Below are positions 52,369-61,993 of a stretch of DNA of 64,000 nt, one piece after another. The notes beneath the pieces were generated by a model. That model searched no databases and had not been told where the DNA came from. It saw nothing but the letters and a program-made list of their open reading frames with translations. The DNA comes from Sphingobacterium haloxyli (GTDB lineage: Bacteria > Bacteroidota > Bacteroidia > Sphingobacteriales > Sphingobacteriaceae), in assembly GCF_002980525.1 (NCBI RefSeq), contig NZ_PVBQ01000003.1:1-64000 (forward strand). The letters run 5' to 3'. The position numbers and the translations under genes were made by a program. The stretch's first letter is position 1. Each line of letters begins with the position of its first letter.

Positions 52369-53614
52369 CGTCAACGTCATTATCGTCTTTGGGTAGTTCT
52401 TCCGATTCGTGAATTTCCTTATACTTCATCGTGACAGTTTCGGGGACGACTTCGGTGTCGACTTCCGTTTCGACCTCTATCTTTTTTGAAGTTTTAGGTT
52501 TTCTGACTACACCCCATTTCATGAGTAGAACCTGCGTTGAATTTCTTTTTAGATGTTCCTTCTCCGGCTCGCCTATTAAGAAACCAAAAGCTTCCATAGA
52601 AGGGATTGCGTCAAAGAGGACCTTAATAGTCGCGGTTAATGGCAAAGCAAGGATCAAACCGGAAAGTCCGAATAACATGCCTCCTAACAGGATAGCGATG
52701 ATCGCCATCAACGGATTAATACTAACCTTACTGCCTACGATATTTGGTGTTATAATATTCCCTTCCAAGAACTGCACGACCTGAAACCACGCGATGACAC
52801 CGACGGCGTACCACGCGCTATCTTTTACCGCTAATGCAAATAACGCCGGCAAAATTGACCCAATCGCAATCCCGATATAGGGAAGGAGCATCAGTAAGGA
52901 AGCTAGTGTGCCAAAAAACCACGCATAACCGATGCCCAAAGCCATCAAACCGACGGTATTCAATACAGCAACAATTCCCATTACCGTGATTAGGCCCAAT
53001 AGATAACTTTGTACAACGTCATATATCTTGTTCAAGGTCGTGTCGACTTTGGTGTGCGGAACACTTTTAAATGCTCTAAAAAAGAATTCTCGAAAGAAAT
53101 CGCGATAGTATAGCAAGAAAAAACTAAATAGCGGTACTAAAATAACACCTGCAACCATATTGCCTATAGAACCAAATGTTGCCGTTATGACGCTGCCCGC
53201 GTTGGACGCTAATTTATTGCCTTGGTCCCGTAGCTGGTCCATTATCTCCGTGCGTTCAATACCAAAACTTTGTTCAACCCAAGCCTGTGCCCGTTCTAAC
53301 GAAGACATCACCTTGGCTGTTATGGCAGAAGCATCTTTGCTGATGACGATACTCTGGTGGACAATAAACCAACCGAGTGTCCAGATGATTGCAATGGCGA
53401 TAAGGACCGAAAGTATTGCGGCAAACGCTTTGCCTAAACGCATGCGTTCCAGAAAACGAGCAAGAGGAAACAATGAAATCGAAATGAGAATGGAGAACAG
53501 AAGCGGAACGAGGACACTTTGTGTAACGTACATGAACGCTAGCAAAAGTGCCATAGCTATGAGGCTCGACGCTAAATCAAGCGAATAGGGGTATTTTTTA
53601 GAATTGTTATCCAT
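52352..53614 (-). CDS. AI-2E family (TqsA/PerM) transporter
   Basis: 420 residues with about eight membrane segments (for example SLIAMALLLAFMYVTQSVL, FSILISISLFPLARFLE, GSILPALFALAV). The MLLPYIGIAIGSILPAL and GLSGLILALPLTATIKV stretches are typical of the AI-2E exporter superfamily. The acidic C-terminus (VDTEVVPETV...) is unusual in length. Substrate unknown. It follows the MFS gene by 30 bases. Confidence 0.88.
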   Translation of the reverse strand: MDNNSKKYPYSLDLASSLIAMALLLAFMYVTQSVLVPLLFSILISISLFPLARFLERMRLGKAFAAILSVLIAIAIIWTLGWFIVHQSIVISKDASAITAKVMSSLERAQAWVEQSFGIERTEIMDQLRDQGNKLASNAGSVITATFGSIGNMVAGVILVPLFSFFLLYYRDFFREFFFRAFKSVPHTKVDTTLNKIYDVVQSYLLGLITVMGIVAVLNTVGLMALGIGYAWFFGTLASLLMLLPYIGIAIGSILPALFALAVKDSAWYAVGVIAWFQVVQFLEGNIITPNIVGSKVSINPLMAIIAILLGGMLFGLSGLILALPLTATIKVLFDAIPSMEAFGFLIGEPEKEHLKRNSTQVLLMKWGVVRKPKTSKKIEVETEVDTEVVPETVTMKYKEIHESEELPKDDNDVDANSKS

Positions 53615-53644
53615 CTTACGGTTTTTTAATTGTATACAAAACGA

Positions 53645-54826
53645 TTAACGGCTTCTTTTGTTTCTTAGATCCCAACGAAGCACATAAAAAAATGCTAAAA
53701 ATATAATGATACTATTGAGTATAAATATAGTAGGAATTTTGCTAATCTCATCATGATAAATATATCCTGCTAGCAGTGCACCTCCACCGATACCTATCTC
53801 TAAAGCAATATACATTGTCGCCATCGCCTTCCCCCGATGTTGTGGTAGACTGAGATCTATTGTCCAAGCATTGACGGCCGGTGACAGAATACCGCTACCT
53901 ATGCCGTATACTATGGCGCCTAAAATCAAGCCCTCTATAGACTTGCCTAGTCCCAGGAGCAGTAACGAAATGGAGATAACGACGATTCCCACATACATGA
54001 CGCGTATCCGACCGTAACGATCCGATACTTTGCCGGAGATAAAACGGATACTGATCGAAGCAAGGGTATAGGCAGTAAAAAACAAGCCCTTATTGCTGAT
54101 ACCCAAATAGTCGCTCCAATCTGGTATCAATGTAAGAATTACGCCGTATCCCGAATAGGAGAGCAGTGTTACGATACCGGCCGGAACGGCACGCCACTCG
54201 ATAATCTCTCCGCTGTTGATCCGAAGCATGCTCAAGGAGAATTTTTGTTTGTCAGCCAATGTTTCGCCCATGCGCATTACGATGAGAATAGAAAGCAAGG
54301 CAAAGGCGGATGAACAGTAAAACATAAACTCAATACCATAATCTTTAGCGATGTAGCTACCGATAGCAGGACCGATGGCACTACCAACCGCAAACGCAAG
54401 GCCATGCATCCCTAGGGCTTCTCCCCAACGACTTTGTGGAATGATGTCGGCAATATAGGCTGCTGTCGCCGTGGGCTTAAACCCCGTCGAAAAGCCATGG
54501 ACGAGCCGAAGAAAGAAAAAACCGGCTACTGAACTTAAGATAGGATACAGGAACCCACAAACAAAACAGACAATAGAGCCGATAGCCATTACAGGGACGC
54601 GCCCCCAACGATCTGTCAGTTTGCCGCTGAAAGGACGGGAAATTCCTGCTGTTAACGTAAAAAGGGCGATGATTAGCCCTTTATGCTCTGCTCCACCCAT
54701 CTCACTAAGATGGTTAGGTAATTCGGGAATAATCATATTAAAGCTGGCACAAAAGAGCAGGGAGCTTAAACACAATAAAATAAATGGTAAAGTATATATC
54801 GATTTGGATCCGTCCACGTTAGTCAT
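53645..54826 (-). CDS. Major facilitator superfamily transporter
   Basis: 393 residues, 12 membrane segments. The motif GKLTDRWGRVPVMAIG (loop 2-3) and its repeat GKVSDRYGRIRVMYVG (loop 8-9) show an MFS exporter. Substrate unknown; drug efflux is typical. Its ATG overlaps the stop of the rRNA methyltransferase gene by eight bases, so translation is coupled, an odd functional pairing. Confidence 0.9.
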   Translation of the reverse strand: MTNVDGSKSIYTLPFILLCLSSLLFCASFNMIIPELPNHLSEMGGAEHKGLIIALFTLTAGISRPFSGKLTDRWGRVPVMAIGSIVCFVCGFLYPILSSVAGFFFLRLVHGFSTGFKPTATAAYIADIIPQSRWGEALGMHGLAFAVGSAIGPAIGSYIAKDYGIEFMFYCSSAFALLSILIVMRMGETLADKQKFSLSMLRINSGEIIEWRAVPAGIVTLLSYSGYGVILTLIPDWSDYLGISNKGLFFTAYTLASISIRFISGKVSDRYGRIRVMYVGIVVISISLLLLGLGKSIEGLILGAIVYGIGSGILSPAVNAWTIDLSLPQHRGKAMATMYIALEIGIGGGALLAGYIYHDEISKIPTIFILNSIIIFLAFFYVLRWDLRNKRSR

Positions 54827-55574
54827 TTCCCAATTTTTGTCTTGCGATCTCGGAGCAGAACACTGTGGTAGCGACAGCGACGTTTAACGACTCCGCATTC
54901 CCGATACGTGGAATGGTAACTGCAACCTTCACTTTATCTATAATTTCTTTGCTGATGCCATTTCCCTCGTTCCCCATAATGATGAGCCCGGCATTTCCGA
55001 ATTTTGTCTCGTATACAGATTTTCCATCAAGAAGAGCTCCATAAGTGGGCATATCGGCCTGATTTATGAAATCCGTTAACGGTGTGTAGTATATTTTAAT
55101 GCGCGCCAACGAGCCCATTGTTGCTTGCACAACTTTGGGATTGTACGCGTCAACGGTGCCCATAGAGCAGATAATGTGGGTTATGCCGAACCATTCAGCG
55201 GTTCGGAGGATAGTTCCTAGATTTCCCGGATCTTGTATATCATCCAGAAGCAGGCTGTGTTGCTGCTTTAAGCTGGCCCAATCGAAGCTTTCGGAGGTTG
55301 GTAGATGAACGAGTGCCAGTACCCCCTGTGGATTGCTCAAACCGGAAATTTTTTGAAATTCGTTCGTGGTAATCGTTATACATTTTAATTTTTGCGGTAA
55401 ATTGCCCATTTTTGTTCGAGCTTCCGCCGTGGTGTATAAGCTGTGGATTTGGTATTCAGAGGATAGGAATTCGAGTACTGACTTCACACCTTCGACGATA
55501 AAAAGTCCATGCTGTTTGCGAAACTTTTTATGTTGCAATGACGTAATTAAACTAATTTGCGCTTTTGATAACAT
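54819..55574 (-). CDS. SpoU-family RNA 2'-O-methyltransferase
   Basis: 251 residues. An N-terminal substrate-binding domain (FRKQHGLFIVEGVKSVLEF) precedes the SPOUT knot with motifs LLLDDIQDPGNLGTILRTAEW, IIMGNEGNGIS and IPRIGNAESLNVAVA. It methylates ribose in rRNA or tRNA; the target is uncertain. It is the first gene of the operon with the MFS and AI-2E transporters and is divergent from the BamA-like gene across six bases. Confidence 0.92.
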   Translation of the reverse strand: MLSKAQISLITSLQHKKFRKQHGLFIVEGVKSVLEFLSSEYQIHSLYTTAEARTKMGNLPQKLKCITITTNEFQKISGLSNPQGVLALVHLPTSESFDWASLKQQHSLLLDDIQDPGNLGTILRTAEWFGITHIICSMGTVDAYNPKVVQATMGSLARIKIYYTPLTDFINQADMPTYGALLDGKSVYETKFGNAGLIIMGNEGNGISKEIIDKVKVAVTIPRIGNAESLNVAVATTVFCSEIARQKLGND

Positions 55575-55580
55575 TGCTTA

Positions 55581-57932
55581 ATGATTAATAAGTACCGTTT
55601 TTTTGTTTGTGCAAGTATAATGCTTTTGTTGCTATTTTTTGCATCCTGTCGTTCGGCGAGATACTTAGAAGAGGGGCAAGCGTTGGTGACGGACGTGGAT
55701 ATCACGGGCGTTCCTCCGGATATAAAAGAAAGGGCGGCGGCTTATATATCAAATGAAATCAAGCCGAATTCGAGACTAAATCTCACGATATACAATTTTT
55801 TCAATACACGGAAGGGGAAATACAAACAGGAAAACAGACGGAATGTCGGAGAACCTCCGCACGTACTCGATTCATCCTTGGTGGAACTGTCTGCACAACA
55901 AATTAATAGGTATCTCCAGACCAAGGGATATTTCAATGCATTTGTAACGCCTCAGGTCGACGTGAAAAAAAAGCGAGCCCATATTGATTTTCATGTTTCG
56001 TTGGGAAAGCCCTTTCTGTTTGGCCATATCCGCTATCGTGCCGACGATCCCGCGATTGAAGATATATACGTACAAGAGGTAAGACCGAAATCGCTGGCCA
56101 AAACTGGAAAGCAGTTCGACAGCGCAGATTTGCTTGATGAGCGCGAGAAGCTGTATGAAAAATTGAAAGAACGCGGGTATTATGATTACGTGCGACAATA
56201 CATGCGGGTAGGGATTGATACAAATACTGTTTCGAAACAAGCTGACCTCCAGGTAGAAATACAAGATCCAACGGATAGCACACGGCATGCCGTTTACCAA
56301 ATCGATAGCGTTTTTGTGAAAGTAATATTGCCGTACGGGCAGACCAGTACAAGGGACCCTCATTCGGTTGTAGATACGAACCTACGGATCACATATAACG
56401 ACGAAACTGGACGCTTTCGGCTGAAACCATTATCCAGGTATATGTATTTGCTGCCAGACATGCGCTATGATCTCAAGAAAGAGAATCAATCTTATGACCG
56501 CCTTTACGAAATGAACGGTTTCAGGAACGTGAAAATTAACCATCGAAAAACCGGGAACAATCGGTTGAATACATTTTACGAACTAACCCCCCGTCCGGTT
56601 ATGGCGAATCAAGTAGAAGGCGAGTTTACGTTTAGTTCGGGTATGAGTGGTTTCAATGTCGGGAATACCTTTTCACATCGCAATGTCTTTGGTGGTGCGG
56701 AACAACTGGAAGTAAAGATGCGGTATGGTGTGTTATTTGATCCTCGTTTGGAAGGGAGTCTTGCCAATAAGATTTTTAATAATGATTTTCAAGTAGGGGT
56801 CAATCTTATTATTCCACGCCTGATGATTCCGTTTGAAAATTCCAGTACCGGAACCTATGGTTTGCCACGAACCACCTTTTCCAGTACACTGCAATTTTTT
56901 CAACAGGACCAAACCTATTCCAACAGGTACTTTACCAATTCCCTGAATTATATATGGTACACCAGTCCGCGTTCACAACATAGTTTAACGCCGGTTTCTG
57001 TTGAGTACCGGGTAGGAAGGTTAGATGAGGCATTTCAACGGCAATTAGAAGACGAAGGTTATTTACTCTATGTCAGAAGTAATAACCGAGAGTATTTTGG
57101 TTTAAGTGCGCAGTACAATTATACGTATAACGCCACGAAGCTTTTAACTAAAGAAAATTTTAATTACTTCCGTGTAGGGTTGGAAAGCAGCGGAAACGTA
57201 TTGGGGGTGCTAAGTGACGTGTTGAAGTTGAAAACATCGACCGAAGGCGAGCGCCTGCTGTTTGGTGTACCTTACTTACAGTTTGCAAAAACGGAAATCG
57301 ATTACAGATGGTACCGCCATCTGGGGGGCAACAAACAATTTGTGTTGCGATTCAACGGTGGTGTCGCTGTTCCATATGGTAACAATTCTCAGTTATTGAT
57401 ATTTGAGAAAAGCTTCTTTGGGGGAGGGATGAACGGTATTCGGGCGTGGCAAGCACGGACGTTGGGACCTGGTAATTACAACCGGGCAGATTTACCGGAA
57501 CGTTTACGACTAAACTTGCGGAATCTGGACCAACTGGGTGAGCTCAAGTTGGAAGCAAACGCCGAATATCGTTTCAGGATGCTGAATAATTTTTTGGGTG
57601 CGAAGCTGAACGGAGCGACATTTGTAGATGCTGGAAACATTTGGTTGCTTAGAGATAATGAAATAACGACTAATGGTACGTTCAAAGCGGATGAATTTCT
57701 TTCACAGATTGCTCTTGGTACGGGTTTTGGGGTACGGCTAGATATGGACTATTTTATTATTCGTTTGGATGCTGGATTAAAACTGAAAGACCCGCAATTT
57801 GCCCAGGGTGAACAATGGGTGATAAAAGAGTTGTTTAACAGTCGTGAATTTAAACAAAATTATTACCAGACACATCGCCCCGACCGCTATAATTTTATCC
57901 AATACAATTTCAGTGTTGGACTGCCTTTCTAG
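55581..57932 (+). CDS. BamA/TamA-type Omp85 lipoprotein
   Basis: 783 residues. A lipoprotein signal (SIMLLLLFFASC) precedes POTRA-like domains (about 30-330; LVTDVDITGVPPD, QQINRYLQTKGYFNAFV, REKLYEKLKERGYYD) and a C-terminal Omp85 barrel (SFFGGGMNGIRAWQARTLGPG, RLDMDYFIIRLDAGLKLKDP in part). Lipidated TamA-like proteins of this size are a Bacteroidota hallmark and assist outer-membrane protein insertion. The start codon is only six bases from the divergent methyltransferase gene; its 3' end overlaps the next gene by four bases. Confidence 0.92.
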   Translation: MINKYRFFVCASIMLLLLFFASCRSARYLEEGQALVTDVDITGVPPDIKERAAAYISNEIKPNSRLNLTIYNFFNTRKGKYKQENRRNVGEPPHVLDSSLVELSAQQINRYLQTKGYFNAFVTPQVDVKKKRAHIDFHVSLGKPFLFGHIRYRADDPAIEDIYVQEVRPKSLAKTGKQFDSADLLDEREKLYEKLKERGYYDYVRQYMRVGIDTNTVSKQADLQVEIQDPTDSTRHAVYQIDSVFVKVILPYGQTSTRDPHSVVDTNLRITYNDETGRFRLKPLSRYMYLLPDMRYDLKKENQSYDRLYEMNGFRNVKINHRKTGNNRLNTFYELTPRPVMANQVEGEFTFSSGMSGFNVGNTFSHRNVFGGAEQLEVKMRYGVLFDPRLEGSLANKIFNNDFQVGVNLIIPRLMIPFENSSTGTYGLPRTTFSSTLQFFQQDQTYSNRYFTNSLNYIWYTSPRSQHSLTPVSVEYRVGRLDEAFQRQLEDEGYLLYVRSNNREYFGLSAQYNYTYNATKLLTKENFNYFRVGLESSGNVLGVLSDVLKLKTSTEGERLLFGVPYLQFAKTEIDYRWYRHLGGNKQFVLRFNGGVAVPYGNNSQLLIFEKSFFGGGMNGIRAWQARTLGPGNYNRADLPERLRLNLRNLDQLGELKLEANAEYRFRMLNNFLGAKLNGATFVDAGNIWLLRDNEITTNGTFKADEFLSQIALGTGFGVRLDMDYFIIRLDAGLKLKDPQFAQGEQWVIKELFNSREFKQNYYQTHRPDRYNFIQYNFSVGLPF

Positions 57933-58462
57933 ATCAAATTCTTTAACGCATCCAGTATACTCTCCATAATATCGGAGAAATCCAATCCCTTTGAAAAGTG
58001 AAAATAGGCATATACGAGTGCCAGAATAACGAAGGTCGTGAGGAATCGCCGAAATATATAGGCTATCAATAATACGGCCAGCGGGATCAATAGTAGGAGC
58101 AACCCGTTAATTTTAAACGGCCTAAGTTCGAGGTCCTTCTTATGGATGTAATACAGCTTGCTAACCGTCTTCTCTTGGTTTTTGTGTTTAAAGAACACAA
58201 ATGTAGAAGATTCTACCGGATGTTGCACAACGCCAACCCCATCGTGAAATTGGAGATCTTGCTGAAAGCCATTGAGGTTGAACACAAATGTGCCATTGAT
58301 ACTTTCCTGAGGCTGTTCAATACTATCAAGAGCGATAATGGCGAGCTTGCTATTTTGGGTGAGGTTTTCCTTTACGATAAAATTGTCAATACGTTGTGGT
58401 TGCGCCTGTATTAGCGATATAGATGTTAAAATGAATACGATAATTTGAGTGACATGTTTCAC
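57929..58462 (-). CDS. Membrane protein of unknown function
   Basis: 177 residues. A GTG start gives a clear signal peptide (KHVTQIIVFILTSISLIQAQ), followed by a periplasmic beta-rich domain and two membrane helices (LLLLIPLAVLLIAYIF, FLTTFVILALVYAYF). I do not recognise a family. It converges on the BamA/TamA-like gene with a four-base overlap of the 3' ends. An upstream Met would precede the signal and is less likely. Confidence 0.65.
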   Translation of the reverse strand: MKHVTQIIVFILTSISLIQAQPQRIDNFIVKENLTQNSKLAIIALDSIEQPQESINGTFVFNLNGFQQDLQFHDGVGVVQHPVESSTFVFFKHKNQEKTVSKLYYIHKKDLELRPFKINGLLLLLIPLAVLLIAYIFRRFLTTFVILALVYAYFHFSKGLDFSDIMESILDALKNLI

Positions 58463-58539
58463 GTTGGAAAATAAAAATATCTTTTGCAATAATAAGAAAA
58501 ACTCTCCACTCTCCATTTTCAATTATCAACTTTCTTCCC

Positions 58540-58547
58540 TACCTTTG
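58540..58547 (+). promoter_or_regulatory. -7 box for the small membrane protein gene
   Basis: TACCTTTG, an exact TAnnTTTG match 26 bases before the ATG at 58574. Confidence 0.55.
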
Positions 58548-58573
58548 TGAAAATAAAAAAGATATAGACTGAT

Positions 58574-58834
58574 ATGGAAAATACAGTGTCTCAAAGACCC
58601 GCAAAAAAGACAGACAATAACGCTAATCGCACGGAATATTACGTACAGTTAACGGTTGCGATTGTCATTGGTTTGGTAGGTGTATTCATCCGGTTTGTTC
58701 CTGATGTTTTGCCTTCGTTGGATCAGATGACTTTTATGTTTTCGCTAATAGCAAATTTGTTGGTTGTGGTAGCGTCGATCATAGCATTTAAAGTAGTATT
58801 CGAGATTTTGGGATTTGGGAAAAACAAAAGCTAA
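58574..58834 (+). CDS. Small two-helix membrane protein
   Basis: 86 residues with a polar N-terminus and two membrane segments (LTVAIVIGLVGVFIRF and MFSLIANLLVVVASIIAF). No recognised family. It has its own promoter box and a strong terminator, so it looks like an independently expressed gene. Confidence 0.65.
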   Translation: MENTVSQRPAKKTDNNANRTEYYVQLTVAIVIGLVGVFIRFVPDVLPSLDQMTFMFSLIANLLVVVASIIAFKVVFEILGFGKNKS

Positions 58835-58860
58835 TTTTTCTGTTTTCAACAATTAATAAA

Positions 58861-58894
58861 ACAAAAGCCTGGACATTTTCGTCCAGGCTTTTGT
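58861..58894. terminator. Bidirectional intrinsic terminator
   Basis: A perfect 14-bp stem (58861-58874 with 58881-58894) with a 6-base loop between convergent genes. Confidence 0.9.
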
Positions 58895-58898
58895 TTTA

Positions 58899-59327
58899 TT
58901 ACACTAAAATCGACCAGGTACTCCAAGGGATACGGGATAGGATAAAAATCAAACCAATGACGTAAAAAACCAAGACTGTTCTATTGGCTTTTTGGCTGTC
59001 TGCTTGTTTTTTTGCTTTGGAATAACCTATAGTGATTAAAATAATGGCAAGAAGCATCATTAACGGGTGCTCCAAAAAATAAAGACGTGATAGGCTATTC
59101 TTCATATTTTCGCCGGAAAAAGACTGGATACCCAGTGGCGATACAAAATAGATGATTAAGCCCACGACGAATTGTAAATGTGCTGAAATAAGACCCAGCA
59201 GCGCAATCTTGCGGTTATACGTTTTTTTTCCTAGATAATTTGCCAAAGTAATCACGATGGCAACGACTAATGCCAGCAGCAGTATAATAGCCAGCGTCGA
59301 ATGTAGATGTCTCATTCCTGTTAACAT
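58899..59327 (-). CDS. Four-helix membrane protein, cytochrome-b-like
   Basis: 142 residues with four membrane segments (LAIILLLALVVAIVITL, IALLGLISAHLQFVVGLIIYF, MMLLAIILITIGYSK, VLVFYVIGLIFILSRIPW). Conserved-looking His residues (HLHST, SAHLQ, EHPLM) sit near the helix ends and could bind haem, but this is only a suggestion. Met five (59315) is an alternative start. Confidence 0.65.
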   Translation of the reverse strand: MLTGMRHLHSTLAIILLLALVVAIVITLANYLGKKTYNRKIALLGLISAHLQFVVGLIIYFVSPLGIQSFSGENMKNSLSRLYFLEHPLMMLLAIILITIGYSKAKKQADSQKANRTVLVFYVIGLIFILSRIPWSTWSILV

Positions 59328-59379
59328 GTTTGTTTGTATTTAATTGTTCTCTCTCTTAATGACTTAGTGTTATAACTCA

Positions 59380-61044
59380 TCACCCCTTTAAACGATTGTC
59401 TCCTATTTCCTTAAATTCCGACTTAGGCTTAAAGTTAGGGAACGTGTTTTCCATACTCATGGTATATCCGATATCAAAAAATAGGCGCACATCTTCAATA
59501 ATGCCGCCAAAATCCCAGTTGTCATCCACTTCGTCCGCTACCGTATGGTATCTTCCGGCAAGCGCCTCTCTTCTACGTTCAATATCGGCTGTATCAGTCG
59601 AGACAAGTTCGCTTCCCGCACCCATGAAAAGCCCTGGAACGCCTGCTTTAACAAAGTTGAAATGGTCGGAGCGGTAGAAACCTCCAGAAGTTGGATCACT
59701 TTCGCCTTTCATCACACGGCCAAATTTGGCCGCTGATTTTTCTACGTAATCCTCAATTTCTGTTTGTCCGATACCTACCACGGAAACATCTTTGGTCGGC
59801 CCTAGCGGACTAAAAGCATCCATGTTGAGGTTAGCGACAGTCTTAGCCAATGGATAAATAGGATGTTGTGCGTAATATGCCGACCCCAATAGGCCCTCTT
59901 CTTCTGCTGTTACAGCTAGAAAGACAATCGAACGCTCCGGTTTTACTTGCGCTGCTTGGAAAGCTTTCGCTATCTCAAACAAAGCTGCTACACCGGCCGC
60001 ATTGTCAATCGCACCATTATAAATAGCATCGCTGTCGACAGGCTCACCCACACCCAAATGGTCCCAATGTGCTGTATATATAATCACTTCGTCCGGTCTC
60101 TTTGAACCTTCCAATTTTGCAATAACATTATTGGAAGTTGACTTTCTAAATGTATTATGAATACCTACCGATGTCGTTACATTCAATGGTACAGCCTTAA
60201 ACCCTGGCTTCTTAGCATCTTCCATAATATTCGGTGAAACCCCGGCTAGCTGGAAAAGCTTTTTTGAAGTTTCATTGGAAATCCATCCTTCAAACGCGGC
60301 AAATGAAGCGCCGTCGTCCTCTGATATCAATTCGAGTTGCGGCCCAGACCATCCTGATCGCACGACGTTCCATCCGTAACTTGCCGCCTCGGTTTCATGG
60401 ATCAACAGGATACCAGCAGCACCCTGCCGGGCAGCCTCTTCGTATTTATATTTCCAACGGCCATAATACGTCATGGTGTCGGCTTTAAATAGGCTGTTAT
60501 CATATCTGCCTGGATCGCTCACCATGGCGACCACTGTTTTGCCTTTGACATCCAGCCCTTCGTAATCGTTCCAGTCAAACTCCGGAGCAACGATCCCAAA
60601 CCCTACGAAAATCAAGGCTGATTCAGATACGTCGATATCGTCTTGTAGACGTCTGCTGCCAATAACATAATCGTCGAGATGATTTGCTGAAAGGGTGCCG
60701 GACTCGCCTTTGAACGTTAGCACTTTCGTTTTTGGTTCAGACGCGATTTCCACTAGAGGTACTTCTTGGAAATATGATTCACCATTGCCCGGTTGCAACC
60801 CTAAATCTTTAAATTGCTGCTCGATATATTGTACAGTCAATGTATCGCCCCTTGTAAAAGGCTTCCGGCCAAGAAACTCATCAGAAGAGAGTTTGATAAC
60901 ATGTGCTTTGTAGGTGTCTTCTGTGATAGCAGATAACGCTGTCGAATCAAGCCCATCTGTATTATACCCGTCTTGTTTGCCCTCTTGACAAGAGAATAAT
61001 ATGCTTATAAGAGCAGGAATCAGTAGTAAATTTTTTTTCATCAT
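59380..61044 (-). CDS. M28-family zinc aminopeptidase
   Basis: 554 residues with a lipoprotein signal (LIPALISILFSC). A PA domain (about 145-310) is inserted before the peptidase core, whose zinc ligands appear as AHWDHLG (His), NGAIDNAAG (Asp), AEEEGLLGS (Glu), NMDAFS and RSDHFNF. The family cleaves amino-terminal residues in the periplasm. It is a single gene next to the SprT-like gene; the two are separated by 37 bases and read the same way. Confidence 0.92.
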   Translation of the reverse strand: MMKKNLLLIPALISILFSCQEGKQDGYNTDGLDSTALSAITEDTYKAHVIKLSSDEFLGRKPFTRGDTLTVQYIEQQFKDLGLQPGNGESYFQEVPLVEIASEPKTKVLTFKGESGTLSANHLDDYVIGSRRLQDDIDVSESALIFVGFGIVAPEFDWNDYEGLDVKGKTVVAMVSDPGRYDNSLFKADTMTYYGRWKYKYEEAARQGAAGILLIHETEAASYGWNVVRSGWSGPQLELISEDDGASFAAFEGWISNETSKKLFQLAGVSPNIMEDAKKPGFKAVPLNVTTSVGIHNTFRKSTSNNVIAKLEGSKRPDEVIIYTAHWDHLGVGEPVDSDAIYNGAIDNAAGVAALFEIAKAFQAAQVKPERSIVFLAVTAEEEGLLGSAYYAQHPIYPLAKTVANLNMDAFSPLGPTKDVSVVGIGQTEIEDYVEKSAAKFGRVMKGESDPTSGGFYRSDHFNFVKAGVPGLFMGAGSELVSTDTADIERRREALAGRYHTVADEVDDNWDFGGIIEDVRLFFDIGYTMSMENTFPNFKPKSEFKEIGDNRLKG

Positions 61045-61081
61045 ATATGTCGAAAGATTATGCGCGTTTAAAAATACGAGA

Positions 61082-61714
61082 TTATTTTTTAATACCGCCA
61101 GCTTCCTTAATTAAAATGACCTCTGCAATAGGTTGGATGAGAAAGGTACGAGCTGTACGAAGCTCTACACATCTATATCGTTTTCTGAGTTTTTCTCTCT
61201 TTTGGAAAATACGCCCGTCCGCTAATGAAAATATACTATTCGTCGGAATAGATTCTATGGTTAGCTGCTCGGTCGCATTTTCGTCGTATTTTCTCAGTGT
61301 ACGATGTAAGCCGATGTCCGTACAGCTGGAAGCTGCGGGATTGTCCATGTATTGGGCGATAGCTTGTCGAATGTCAGCGGGGAAAATATCCAATTGGAGA
61401 AAAGGCGCCATAAGCTGTTTGTAGTGGCCCTTCCATTCTGCACCATGTGGTTTCACTCGTTGTTTGTGTTGTTGCCATGTTTTGAGGTGTGCAAATTCAT
61501 GTATAGTCGTGATTAGAAAAGCATAGGGATTGAGATCGTAATTCACCGATATTTTATGTGGAGCGCCGCGGAAGGGTGCGGTGTAATCGCCAAGTTTTGT
61601 TTTGCGACTACGCGAAATCCTAAATTGGCAGCCTGTATCATTGATCCATGCGGAGATAATCGGAGCAGCAAGCTCCGGCATATATAGACTAAGTTGTTTA
61701 GAAAAATCTGGCAT
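61082..61714 (-). CDS. SprT-like zinc metalloprotease-fold protein
   Basis: 210 residues. The metal motif IHEFAHLKTW (about 72-81) with a downstream His in VKPHGAEWK matches SprT/Spartan-like domains. SprT proteins are linked to DNA-protein crosslink repair in eukaryotes, but the bacterial role is unknown. It starts six bases after an exact promoter box, so it may be leaderless, and it heads a two-gene unit with the M28 peptidase. Confidence 0.85.
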   Translation of the reverse strand: MPDFSKQLSLYMPELAAPIISAWINDTGCQFRISRSRKTKLGDYTAPFRGAPHKISVNYDLNPYAFLITTIHEFAHLKTWQQHKQRVKPHGAEWKGHYKQLMAPFLQLDIFPADIRQAIAQYMDNPAASSCTDIGLHRTLRKYDENATEQLTIESIPTNSIFSLADGRIFQKREKLRKRYRCVELRTARTFLIQPIAEVILIKEAGGIKK

Positions 61715-61720
61715 GTCCTA

Positions 61721-61728
61721 CAAACATA
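61721..61728 (-). promoter_or_regulatory. -7 box for SprT-like gene (leaderless)
   Basis: TATGTTTG on the minus strand ends six bases before the ATG at 61714. Confidence 0.6.
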
Positions 61729-61827
61729 TAGATTTTTTATAAAATATTATTTCTTCTTTTCGTTGCTAGGTTAATGCGGTTATGATTTTCAAAAAAATTG
61801 AAGGTTTTCTTTAATCATGATTTTCGT

Positions 61828-61937
61828 GTTCTTTTTTACCTCAAAAAAGAACCAAAAAACTCGCCGCTGAAAAATTTTGATGGGAGGAATACTGCAAAAA
61901 TAGATATGTCTACATATTTCAAAATTTTTGAGGCGGC
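61828..61937 (-). repeat. Dispersed double-hairpin element, copy D
   Basis: Read on the minus strand: outer stem GCCGC/GCGGC (61937-61933 with 61867-61863), AT-rich inner stem (to 61920 and from 61879) and 40-base loop; then spacer GAGTTTTTTG and second hairpin (61852-61843 with 61837-61828). Spacer and second hairpin match copy B in layout. Confidence 0.75.
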
Positions 61938-61945
61938 ATTAGCGT

Positions 61946-61985
61946 TTAAGGAAGGGATAGTACAATTGCATGATCCCTTCCTTAA
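61946..61985. repeat. 13-bp inverted repeat between copies D and C
   Basis: Perfect arms 61946-61958 and 61973-61985 (TTAAGGAAGGGAT type) with a 14-base loop. The right arm shares CTTCCTTAAC with the sequence just left of copy A. Confidence 0.7.
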
Positions 61986-61993
61986 CCTTCAAG